Shown here: one piece after another, positions 8,638 through 16,086 of the stretch | Layout of the letters: each line of letters starts with the position of its first letter | Position numbering within the stretch: the stretch's first letter is position 1 | NCBI RefSeq assembly: GCF_020687205.1 | Contig: NZ_JAJEQE010000024.1 | Coordinates: forward strand, 1 to 44,587 | DNA from: Hominisplanchenecus faecis | GTDB taxonomy: Bacteria > Bacillota > Clostridia > Lachnospirales > Lachnospiraceae | Direction of reading: 5' to 3' | Length of the DNA stretch: 44,587 nt | The notes under the pieces: generated by a model | Told to the model about the DNA's origin: nothing | Databases searched by the model: none | The model's input: the letters and a program-made list of their open reading frames with translations, nothing else | Made by a program: the position numbers and the translations under genes

Positions 8638-9159
8638 TTAACATTTTTCTGGTTCCGGATAATCAACGCCGAATGTATCAACGGTGATTGTGCGGATTAC
8701 CTGAGGATCGAGCGGAGCATCGTTCCAGTCGGTATCTGTCTCAGCAATTTTATTTACAACATCAAGACCATCGGTCACTTTACCAAAGGCAGCATATGCA
8801 CCGTCGAGGTGTGGTGCTGCTTTGTGCATGATGAAGAACTGAGAGCCGGCAGAATCCGGATGCATGGCACGGGCCATGGACAGAACACCTGCTTCATGTT
8901 TCAGCGGATTATGGAAGCCATTCTGAGAAAATTCGCCGCGGATGGTGTAGCCAGGACCGCCGGTACCATTTCCCAGAGGGCAGCCGCCCTGGATCATGAA
9001 ACCTTCGATGACTCTGTGGAAAGTCAGACCGTCATAAAAGCCTTTTTTCACCAGGCTGATGAAGTTGTTTACAGAAACTGGTGCGATTTCCGGATAAAGC
9101 TCAGCTTTGATCACATCGCCGTTGTCCATGGTAATTGTAATAACTGGATTTTGAGCCAT
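8638..9159 (-). CDS. Cyclophilin-type peptidyl-prolyl cis-trans isomerase
   Basis: 173 residues from the ATG at 9159 (AAAGGAAG upstream). A longer in-frame start at 9249 would read through an intergenic repeat and is rejected. Cyclophilin core motifs: FHRVIEGFMIQGG (catalytic Arg), GAGS-type SAGSQFFI, LDGAYAAFGKV and the PLDPQVIRTITVD C-terminus. No signal peptide, so probably cytosolic. It catalyses prolyl isomerisation during folding. Convergent with nfo; TATCCGG/CCGGATA pairing across the gap could act as a shared terminator, although no clear T-run is present. Confidence 0.93.
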   Translation of the reverse strand: MAQNPVITITMDNGDVIKAELYPEIAPVSVNNFISLVKKGFYDGLTFHRVIEGFMIQGGCPLGNGTGGPGYTIRGEFSQNGFHNPLKHEAGVLSMARAMHPDSAGSQFFIMHKAAPHLDGAYAAFGKVTDGLDVVNKIAETDTDWNDAPLDPQVIRTITVDTFGVDYPEPEKC

Positions 9160-9189
9160 AATTGTATACTTCCTTTCTAAAATGCGGTA

Positions 9190-9362
9190 TAATGATAAAA
9201 TGCTAGGGTAAAAGATCAAAATGTCGTTCTTGCTTGCAAGATAAGACATTTGAGCTTGTAACCCGCTAAAACATGAGGAAGCAGCGATTTACAACGTAAA
9301 TCTGCGAATTCCGAATGTTTTATAGAATTGTGGGAGTTACATTGTAACGGAGCAATTCGTGG
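9190..9362 (-). repeat. Dispersed intergenic repeat, long copy
   Basis: Read on the minus strand, it begins with a hairpin (GAATTG/CAATTC, with GTTAC/GTAAC inside; plus-strand 9325-9358). A second hairpin follows (GATTTAC/GTAAATC), then GCGGGTTAC, a 31-base block (9223-9253) identical to 28562-28592, and a degenerate TTTTACCCTAGCAT tail. The order of hairpins and tail is the same as in the copy at 15699-15853. The remaining 9363-9457 contains a ATATATCCT/AGGATATA-like palindrome and no gene. Confidence 0.75.
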
Positions 9363-9457
9363 GCATTTTGTAGGATATACCTTCAACAGATATATCCTAG
9401 AAAGTATATCATGCAAATTTGCAGGAGACAAGGAGATTTTCAGAGGGGACGCTATCT

Positions 9458-10294
9458 ATGAAAACAGTCGTATTTCATTTACAGGCGAAAACATGTGAAA
9501 AAGACATTTCAAAGTTAAAAGAAGAAATTTTGTCTTATAATATAAGAATCGAAGAAAAAGAACTTTCCGAGGTAAAAGAAGAAAAAGACAGTATTCTGGC
9601 GATTACGGATCAGTTTTCGGATGTTGATTATGCGAAGGAACACAACATCGCAGTTATTTTCTATGAGACACCGGGAACGAACCGTAGTGTGTCCGGTGTG
9701 GACATGGTCGTGCAGGGATTTGAAGAGCTGGATGTAGAGTATCTGCAGCTTATTTATATGCGACATCACGGATTGCCGTGGATCATTGCAAAGACGGATC
9801 GGATCTGCATCCGCGAGAGCGTGGAGGAGGATCTTACGGCTTTCCGGAAGCTCTACCAGGAAGAAGGGATGCTGGATTATCTGCCGAATCCGGAGTTTGA
9901 AGGTGAGGAAGGAAGAGAAAATTTTCGTCATTATATCCGCAGCATGTACCGTTTTTATAATTACGGGATCTGGACAGTGCTCGAGCGAAAAAGCGGTGCA
10001 ATTATCGGAAGAGTTGGCATTGAAAACGGAGAATATCAGGGACAGAGCGTACTGGAACTTGGCTATCTGATCGGGAAAGACTGGCGGCGACAGGGATTTG
10101 CAAGAGAAGCCGTTTCGATGACGGAACGGTTTGCAGCGGAAGTTTTGCAGGCGGATTCACTCCATGCTTTTATTCACCCGCAAAATGAATCATCTATTGC
10201 ATTTATTAAAGCAATTGGATACGAAAAACTGGAACTGCCAGGAGAGGACGGAGTTCTGGTCTGGCAAAAAAATCTGCAAAAGGGCAGAATTTAG
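9458..10294 (+). CDS. GNAT-family acetyltransferase with an extra N-terminal domain
   Basis: 278 residues from the ATG at 9458 (AGAGGGGA eight bases upstream). The C-terminal half (about 117-278) is a GNAT domain: it starts ICIRESVEEDL, and motif A is ELGYLIGKDWRRQGFAREA, whose R-x-x-G-x-A loop binds acetyl-CoA pyrophosphate, followed by a motif-B-like HPQNESSIAFIKAIGYEKL. The N-terminal 115 residues alternate strands and helices (ILAITDQFSDVDYAKEHNIAVIFYE) like a Rossmann or HAD-type half-domain without visible catalytic aspartates. It may sense or bind a ligand. The acceptor substrate is unknown. Apparently monocistronic, starting just after the intergenic repeat. Confidence 0.8.
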   Translation: MKTVVFHLQAKTCEKDISKLKEEILSYNIRIEEKELSEVKEEKDSILAITDQFSDVDYAKEHNIAVIFYETPGTNRSVSGVDMVVQGFEELDVEYLQLIYMRHHGLPWIIAKTDRICIRESVEEDLTAFRKLYQEEGMLDYLPNPEFEGEEGRENFRHYIRSMYRFYNYGIWTVLERKSGAIIGRVGIENGEYQGQSVLELGYLIGKDWRRQGFAREAVSMTERFAAEVLQADSLHAFIHPQNESSIAFIKAIGYEKLELPGEDGVLVWQKNLQKGRI

Positions 10295-10393
10295 AAAACG
10301 TTTAGAAAAATTTCTCCGGATTGTTTAGAAAGAGCGATTAATATGAAATAGCTCTCGCAGATGAATGAGCTTAAAAACAAAAGAGGTGGAAAA

Positions 10394-10972
10394 ATGCAAA
10401 TCGAATTTCAGATTTTAGATGCACTGCAAAAGATACATACGCCAGTTCTGGATGGCGTGATGTGTCTGATCACATCACTTGGAAATGCCGGGATCATCTG
10501 GATTTTACTGACCATTGCCCTGCTGATTAATCCAAAGATCAGAAGAACAAAAGACGGAATAGCGTGCAGACTTTTCGGGGAATCCGGCAGACGAAGCGGA
10601 TATATTTTGCTTGCAGCACTGATTCTTGACCTGATTCTGTGCAACGGTATTTTAAAAAATCTGTTTCACAGAGTACGGCCGTATGACATCAGAACATCCA
10701 TCGAACTTCTGGTAAAAAGACCGGTGGATTATTCGTTTCCGTCCGGACATACGGCAGCTTCTTTTACTGCGGTGGTGGCACTTTCTTTTGCCGGTGAGAA
10801 AAGGGCATGGAAAGCGGCATTGGTTCTTGCATGTCTGATTGCATTTTCCAGAATGTATCTGTATGTACACTATCCGACCGATGTACTCGGCGGTGTGCTG
10901 GTTGGGATTGCAGCAGGATATGGCGGATACCGGGTGGTGAAAGCACTGGAACAGTATAAAAAGGAAAAATAA
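10394..10972 (+). CDS. PAP2-family membrane phosphatase (undecaprenyl-diphosphatase-like)
   Basis: 192 residues from the ATG at 10394 (AGAGGTGG upstream; an ATG at 10361 lacks an SD). An integral membrane protein with about five hydrophobic segments. The three-part PAP2 signature is present: K-x6-RP in KNLFHRVRP, PSGHT, and SR-x5-H in SRMYLYVHYPTD with the catalytic His. Such proteins dephosphorylate lipid phosphates or undecaprenyl pyrophosphate on the outer membrane face. The substrate is not decided by the sequence. Three TTTAGAAA copies lie just upstream (10290, 10301, 10324). Confidence 0.85.
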   Translation: MQIEFQILDALQKIHTPVLDGVMCLITSLGNAGIIWILLTIALLINPKIRRTKDGIACRLFGESGRRSGYILLAALILDLILCNGILKNLFHRVRPYDIRTSIELLVKRPVDYSFPSGHTAASFTAVVALSFAGEKRAWKAALVLACLIAFSRMYLYVHYPTDVLGGVLVGIAAGYGGYRVVKALEQYKKEK

Positions 10973-10980
10973 TACAGCAT

Positions 10981-11009
10981 TTTACGAAAGCCCCGTTCTG
11001 TGGTATGAT
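10981..11009 (+). promoter_or_regulatory. Promoter of the GTPase-NYN gene
   Basis: TTTACG (10981-10986), a 17-base spacer and TATGAT (11004-11009) with a TG extension. Predicted start near 11016, giving a leader of about 33 bases. Confidence 0.6.
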
Positions 11010-11041
11010 AACAGTCAGATTATTACACTACAGAAAGGGGC
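10990..11041 (+). promoter_or_regulatory. Long-range hairpin that would mask the ribosome-binding site in read-through RNA
   Basis: GCCCC (10990-10994) and TTCTGT (10996-11001) pair with ACAGAA (11030-11035) and GGGGC (11037-11041). The right arm contains the AAAGGGG that serves the ATG at 11049. The left arm lies inside the promoter spacer, so it exists only in transcripts coming from upstream. Confidence 0.5.
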
Positions 11042-11048
11042 ATTTTCA

Positions 11049-13802
11049 ATGGGAGATACCTCAAAATATAAAGAAGAAAAACAGATCGCACTCGGGATCC
11101 TGGCTCATGTGGATGCCGGAAAGACGACGCTCTCCGAATCCATGCTGCACAAGGGCGGTATTGTGGACAATATAGGCAGAGTCGATAAAAAGAATGCCTT
11201 TCTCGATAATTACGAACTGGAAAAGGAGCGGGGCATCACAATCTTTTCCAAGCAGGCGGTGTTTCGGATCGGAAATATGAGAGTAACGCTTCTGGATACA
11301 CCGGGACATATTGATTTTTCGGCGGAGATGGAACGGACGCTTCAGGTGCTTGACTATGCGGTGCTTGTCATCAACGGGGCGGACGGTGTGCAGGGACATA
11401 CCAGGACGCTCTGGAGACTCCTGGAGCGTTATCAGATCCCGGTGTTTTTGTTTATCAACAAAATGGATCAGTTCAAAGGAAATGATGAGGAAAAGCAGGA
11501 AGAGCAGGAGCGTCTCCTTGCCAGTCTTCAGAAAGAGCTGAGTACTTCCTGCCTTGATTTTGGCGGAGAATGGGATGCGGCATTTTTGGAGAACCTGGCT
11601 TTGTGTGAGGAAGAGGTGCTGGAGCATTATCTGGAATCGGGAGAAGTAGAAGAGGCAGATATTGTAAAAATGGTCGCACAGCGGAAAGTATTTCCGTGCT
11701 ATTTTGGTTCTGCATTGAAAGAGGAAGGTGTGGACAAATTTCTGAAAGGTGTGGAAACTTATACGGCAGAAAGAAAATACGGGGATAAGTTTGCAGCCAG
11801 AGTTTTCAAGATTGCAAGAGATGCACAGGGAAACCGGCTGACCTACCTCAAAGTGACCGGCGGCGTGCTGAAGGTCAAGATGCTGCTCAAAGGTGAAAAT
11901 CGCAATGCAGAGGAGACGGAGATCTGGGAAGAAAAGGTCGACCAGATCCGCATTTATTCCGGGGCACGTTATGAGATGGTAAAGGAGGCAAAGGCAGGGA
12001 TGGTCTGTGCGGTCACCGGACTGGATCATACGTTTGCAGGGGAAGGTCTGGGCCTAGAAGAAGAAAGCACGATTCCGCTGCTGGAGCCGGTGCTTTCCTA
12101 TAAGATCAAACTGCCGCCGGAATGTGATGCCCATCAGATGCTTCGCAAACTGCGTCAGCTGGAGGAGGAAGAGCCGCAGCTGCACATCGTATGGGAAGAA
12201 CAGAGTTCGGAGATTCATGCAAAGCTGATGGGAGATGTGCAGATCGAGATTCTGCAGAGCCTGATCAGAGAGCGGTTTGGCGTGGATGTCTCATTTGGAG
12301 AGGGCAGCATTGTCTATAAAGAGACGATCGCAGGACCTGTGGAAGGCATCGGACATTTTGAGCCGCTGCGTCATTATGCGGAGGTGCATTTGCTTCTGGA
12401 GCCTCTGGAGCGTGGAAGCGGCGTTCAATTTGATACGGATTGTAGCGAAGATCTGCTGGACCGGAACTGGCAGCGGCTGATCCTTACGCATCTGGAGGAA
12501 AAAGAGCATATCGGTGTGCTGACCGGTTCGGCGATCACAGATATCAAGATTACATTGATCGCAGGAAGAGCACATCAGAAACACACCGAGGGCGGTGATT
12601 TCCGTCAGGCGACGTATCGGGCTGTGCGTCAGGGACTGAAGCGTGCCAGAAGTATTCTGCTGGAGCCGTGTTATGAATTCTGTCTGGAGATTCCGATGGA
12701 GAATGTCGGAAGAGCGATGACGGATCTTCAGAATATGGGGGCAGACTTTGAGCAGCCGATGATCGAGGACAAGATGGCAGGCATCAAAGGCAGGGCTCCG
12801 GTTTCCACAATGCGTGGTTATCAGAAAGAAGTTATTTCCTACACAAGAGGATTTGGAAATCTGGTCTGCAGTTTTGGCGGTTATATCGAATGTCACAATG
12901 CAGAAGAAGTGATCGCGGCATATGATTATGATTCGGAGCATGATCTGATGAATCCGACCGGATCGGTATTCTGTGCACACGGAGCCGGATTTGTCGTTCC
13001 GTGGGATCAGGTTCCAGACTATATGCATCTGGAAGAACGCAGGATCGCAGATATGCAGTCAGTAGACGGGGAACAGGCATCTGATGATAAAAAAAGAAGC
13101 GAAAGTGGACAGGCAGACGGCAGCTGGATCAGTTCCGCAGAATACAAAAAGCGACAGGCAGATTACTGGAGGGGCGAAAAAGAGCTGGAAGAGATTTTTG
13201 CCCGCACGTACGGAGAAGTTAAAAGAAGGCTTCCGTCCGAGCAGGAATATCGCAGAGTACATGTCACAGCTTCCGAGCCGGTCTATCGTCCTGCAAAACC
13301 GAAAAAAGCGGAAAAAGAATACCTTCTGGTGGACGGTTACAACATTATTTTCGCCTGGGAAGAGTTAAAAGAGCTGTCAAAGATCAACATTGACAGTGCG
13401 AGAGACCGCCTGAAAGATATTTTGTGCAATTATCAGGGGTATCGCAAGTGTACGCTGATTCTGGTATTTGATGCTTACCGTGTGAAAGGACACCGGGAGG
13501 AGATCACAAAATACCACAATATCCATGTGGTCTATACAAAAGAGGCAGAAACAGCCGATATGTTTATCGAAAAGACCGTCCATGCGATCGGCAGGAAATA
13601 TCAGGTTACAGTAGCAACTTCCGACGGACTGGAACAGGTGATCATCATGGGACAGGGCGGAAAGAGGCTGTCCGCTGCCGGCCTCAAAGAAGAAGTTGAT
13701 ATGGCGGCAGCTCAGATGAAAGAACATCTGGAGGCGGCGAAGCCAAAAACAAAAACCTATCTTGGGGAATATTTTCCGGAAGATTCTGGAAAAGCAGAGT
13801 AA
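11049..13802 (+). CDS. Ribosomal-protection-type translational GTPase fused to a C-terminal NYN (Rae1/YacP-like) nuclease
   Basis: 917 residues. The first 650-700 form an EF-G/Tet(M)-like GTPase: G1 AHVDAGKTT (19-27), G2 ERGITIFSK, G3 DTPGHIDF, G4 NKMD and G5-like FGSAL, followed by domains II-V (domain V GRAPVSTMRGYQKEV). The domain IV segment that is YSPVSTPADFR in Tet(M) reads AHQKHTEGGDFRQATYRAV here, so drug protection should not be assumed. After a charged linker (about 685-755) comes a YacP-type NYN domain (about 757-890). It keeps the acidic positions in VDGYN (D762), LVFDAY, TADMFIE and ATSDGLEQ expected of PIN/NYN RNases. In B. subtilis Rae1/YacP cleaves mRNA in the ribosomal A site, and this fusion would deliver such a nuclease with a GTPase that binds near the same site. 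SD AAAGGGG. Followed 80 bases on by an ABC-class ATPase. Confidence 0.85.
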   Translation: MGDTSKYKEEKQIALGILAHVDAGKTTLSESMLHKGGIVDNIGRVDKKNAFLDNYELEKERGITIFSKQAVFRIGNMRVTLLDTPGHIDFSAEMERTLQVLDYAVLVINGADGVQGHTRTLWRLLERYQIPVFLFINKMDQFKGNDEEKQEEQERLLASLQKELSTSCLDFGGEWDAAFLENLALCEEEVLEHYLESGEVEEADIVKMVAQRKVFPCYFGSALKEEGVDKFLKGVETYTAERKYGDKFAARVFKIARDAQGNRLTYLKVTGGVLKVKMLLKGENRNAEETEIWEEKVDQIRIYSGARYEMVKEAKAGMVCAVTGLDHTFAGEGLGLEEESTIPLLEPVLSYKIKLPPECDAHQMLRKLRQLEEEEPQLHIVWEEQSSEIHAKLMGDVQIEILQSLIRERFGVDVSFGEGSIVYKETIAGPVEGIGHFEPLRHYAEVHLLLEPLERGSGVQFDTDCSEDLLDRNWQRLILTHLEEKEHIGVLTGSAITDIKITLIAGRAHQKHTEGGDFRQATYRAVRQGLKRARSILLEPCYEFCLEIPMENVGRAMTDLQNMGADFEQPMIEDKMAGIKGRAPVSTMRGYQKEVISYTRGFGNLVCSFGGYIECHNAEEVIAAYDYDSEHDLMNPTGSVFCAHGAGFVVPWDQVPDYMHLEERRIADMQSVDGEQASDDKKRSESGQADGSWISSAEYKKRQADYWRGEKELEEIFARTYGEVKRRLPSEQEYRRVHVTASEPVYRPAKPKKAEKEYLLVDGYNIIFAWEELKELSKINIDSARDRLKDILCNYQGYRKCTLILVFDAYRVKGHREEITKYHNIHVVYTKEAETADMFIEKTVHAIGRKYQVTVATSDGLEQVIIMGQGGKRLSAAGLKEEVDMAAAQMKEHLEAAKPKTKTYLGEYFPEDSGKAE

Positions 13803-13882
13803 AATTTTTTGCCGGACAGAAGCCCGGAAAAATGAATATCATATAAAACATAGTATAAATGTCATATAGTGAGGTATCGAAA

Positions 13883-15595
13883 ATGAAAATGGCAGAAGAG
13901 CTTCAAAGAGAGCTCCGCAGTATCAACCGTAAAAGTTATCCGGCGTACAAGGGGCTGAAAGGGGCATATCAGTTCCCGGATTACCAGCTTTTTATCGAGC
14001 ATGTGCAGGGTGATCCATTCGCAGCACCGTCCGCGCTGCGGATTTTTGTGCCGCACAGCAAGGCAAAATTTCCGGAAAGATATTATTGGGATAAGTGCAG
14101 CAAGGTTGCATTGCAGGATGCTTTGCTCCGACGTTTTGCGGAAATATCCGCAAAATTCTGTTACCAGGCAAAAGGCTCCGGTAAGAGCGGTGTGATCCAG
14201 GTCAGTCACTGCGGACAGGAAGTTCTGGAGCGAACTGCCTGTGAGATCACAAAGGAAGGCATCCACATCCGCTTTTTTGTCGGTTTTCCGGCAAATGGAC
14301 GCACGATCAATTCCGGCGAACTGGAAAAGATTCTGTTTGTGTATCTTCCGAAGTGCGTGGAAATGTCTCTGTATCACAGAAAAGTTCTGGAAAGAGAGAC
14401 CGAGCAGGTGATCTGTTTAAAAGAGGATCAGAGGGTAATAAGGGAAGAATTAAAGAAAAGAGGTCTGATCGCATTTGTGGCAAATGGTTCGATTCTGCCA
14501 AGACAGAGCGGAAATTCTGATCTGCCGATGAAGGATGCCGTCCCGTTTCAGTCCCCAAAGAGCATGGAAATCACCATACAGCTTCGACATCGTGGTTCGA
14601 TCACAGGTATGGGGATCAGAAAAGGGATCACGCTGATCGCCGGCGGCGGTTATCATGGAAAATCGACGCTGCTTGAGGCACTCGAAAAAGGCGTTTACGA
14701 TCACATCGCCGGAGATGGAAGAGAATTTGTGATCACGGATGATACTGCCTGGAAACTTCGGGCGGAGGATGGCAGAAAGATCAAGGATGTCGATATTTCG
14801 CTGTTTATCAATCATCTTCCAAATGGAAGAAATACCAGAAGATTTTCTACCCTGGATGCCAGCGGCAGTACCTCACAGGCGGCAAATATTATAGAAGCGA
14901 TTGAGGCGAAAAGCCAGGTTCTGCTGATTGATGAAGACACTTCCGCAACGAATTTTATGGTGCGTGATGAGCTGATGCAGCGTGTGATCCAGAAGGACAA
15001 GGAGCCGATCACGCCGTTTCTGGAGCGGGCGAGAGATCTCTATGAAAAGGCAGGCATCTCTACGATCCTGGTAGTCGGAAGCTGTGGTTCGTATTTTTAT
15101 ATCGCAGATCAGATCATTCAGATGGACAATTACTGTCCGGTGGATATTACAGAGAAAACCAGAAAACTGCTGAAAGAATATAAAAAACCGGACTGTAAGG
15201 CAGAAGGCTTTGCACTGCCGTCTGAAAAAAGAAGTATATCCTTTGGAAGCTCTGTGGTACGAAGGAAAAATTACCGCGGAACCGGTATGGTAGAAGAACA
15301 CGAAAAATTAAAAGTGATGGGAAGAGAAAGCCTGATGCTTGGCAAAGAACAGCTGGATCTTCGCTATCTGGAGCAGCTTGCGGACCGGGAGCAGACCCAG
15401 ACACTGGGGTATCTTCTCAAATATGCAAAAGAGCAGTACAGCGGCAAAACAACAGATCTTACGGCACTGATGGAATCCCTGATCCGGAAACTGGAAAAAG
15501 AAGGGATCGGAAGTGTGAGCGGGCAGAAAGAAATTCCGGCCGGGATGGCAATGCCACGAAGACAGGAGATTTATGCGTGCTTTAATCGCTTCTGA
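13883..15595 (+). CDS. ABC-class ATPase (PF09818-type, MRB1590-like)
   Basis: 570 residues from the ATG at 13883 (GTGAGGT seven bases upstream; an ATG at 13859 precedes that SD). Soluble. The N-terminal region (about 1-200) carries YPAYKGLKGAYQFPDYQL and the RIFVPHSKAKFPE block typical of the family. Walker A is GGGYHGKST (about 253) and Walker B is QVLLIDEDTS (about 350), followed by a GSCGSYFYIADQIIQMDNY D-loop region. A Ser/Gly signature-like SGSTSQAANI lies between them. The trypanosome member MRB1590 is associated with RNA editing; bacterial roles are unknown. The final codons and the TGA stop lie inside the first GCTTCTGACCCTGG unit of the downstream repeat, so the native C-terminus may have been replaced. 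Confidence 0.82.
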   Translation: MKMAEELQRELRSINRKSYPAYKGLKGAYQFPDYQLFIEHVQGDPFAAPSALRIFVPHSKAKFPERYYWDKCSKVALQDALLRRFAEISAKFCYQAKGSGKSGVIQVSHCGQEVLERTACEITKEGIHIRFFVGFPANGRTINSGELEKILFVYLPKCVEMSLYHRKVLERETEQVICLKEDQRVIREELKKRGLIAFVANGSILPRQSGNSDLPMKDAVPFQSPKSMEITIQLRHRGSITGMGIRKGITLIAGGGYHGKSTLLEALEKGVYDHIAGDGREFVITDDTAWKLRAEDGRKIKDVDISLFINHLPNGRNTRRFSTLDASGSTSQAANIIEAIEAKSQVLLIDEDTSATNFMVRDELMQRVIQKDKEPITPFLERARDLYEKAGISTILVVGSCGSYFYIADQIIQMDNYCPVDITEKTRKLLKEYKKPDCKAEGFALPSEKRSISFGSSVVRRKNYRGTGMVEEHEKLKVMGRESLMLGKEQLDLRYLEQLADREQTQTLGYLLKYAKEQYSGKTTDLTALMESLIRKLEKEGIGSVSGQKEIPAGMAMPRRQEIYACFNRF

Positions 15596-15862
15596 CCCTG
15601 GCCTTTGAAATTCAAAGATGCCATAAAACCACTCCTGTGCAAGCACATCGTGATTTTAGGCTTCTGACCCTGGTCTTTGAAATTCAAAGATGCCATACGA
15701 ATTGTTCCGTACTTCGTACTCTCACAATTCTTTCCGACATTCGCATATCGTGAAGCTTACGCTCCACTTTTATGCTCATATCGGGCGGGTCATTAAGCCA
15801 TAAAACCACTCCTGTGCAAGCACATCGTGATTTCAGGCTTCTGACCCTGGCATCTTTGAATC
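15588..15862 (+). repeat. Clustered intergenic repeat with three tail units and paired hairpins
   Basis: The unit GCTTCTGACCCTGG occurs at 15588, 15660 and 15838. A block of about 54 bases (15619-15673) recurs at 15797-15850 with one difference. The CTTTGAA/TTCAAAG palindrome follows the first two units. Between them, 15699-15730 forms GAATTG/CAATTC with GTAC/GTAC inside, and 15744-15775 forms GCATA/TATGC around GTGAAGC/GCTCCAC. A GGGCGGGT block follows. This architecture matches the 9190-9362 copy. The stretch encodes no convincing protein. Confidence 0.8.
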
Positions 15863-15916
15863 GTTACAAAAATATTACAAATATTTACAATTTTACATAT
15901 TTGTATCAAAATTGTT

Positions 15917-16045
15917 ATGTACCATGTATGTGTCGGGGGGATCGGGAAGTGCAGTACATGAAAAGATTGCCCACGACATTCTTGAAAGTATCTGTCAGGA
16001 GATGACAGGCGGAGAAAATGTGAAATGCTGAAGAGAAAGCGTGGG
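15917..16045 (+). ncRNA. Candidate structured leader of the Ser/Glu-rich LRR gene
   Basis: ATGTAC (15917-15922) pairs with GTACAT (15954-15959). A second fold is nested: CCCACG (15970-15975) with CGTGGG (16040-16045), inside it ACATT (15976-15980) with AATGT (16017-16021), and inside that CTGTCA (15992-15997) with TGACAG (16003-16008) around a GGAGA loop. I do not recognise a known riboswitch class. A coherent promoter further upstream is not evident (AT-rich, with several TTACAA/TATGTA-like hexamers). Confidence 0.4.
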
Positions 16046-16086
16046 TGTTTTCTGTTCGGTTCGATGATAAAGGAGGTACAAAACGT

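Noticed and set aside
11049-13802. Annotation as a Tet(M)/Tet(W) tetracycline-resistance gene
   Set aside because: The GTPase part is related, but the domain IV tip motif is different and a nuclease domain is fused on, so resistance is not supported by sequence.
15588-15862. CRISPR array
   Set aside because: Only two to three unequal units with unequal spacing and no cas genes; it is an intergenic repeat cluster.
15772-16005. 77-codon ORF after the intergenic repeat
   Set aside because: It runs through the repeat and the AT-rich leader, has no SD and shows no protein-like composition.
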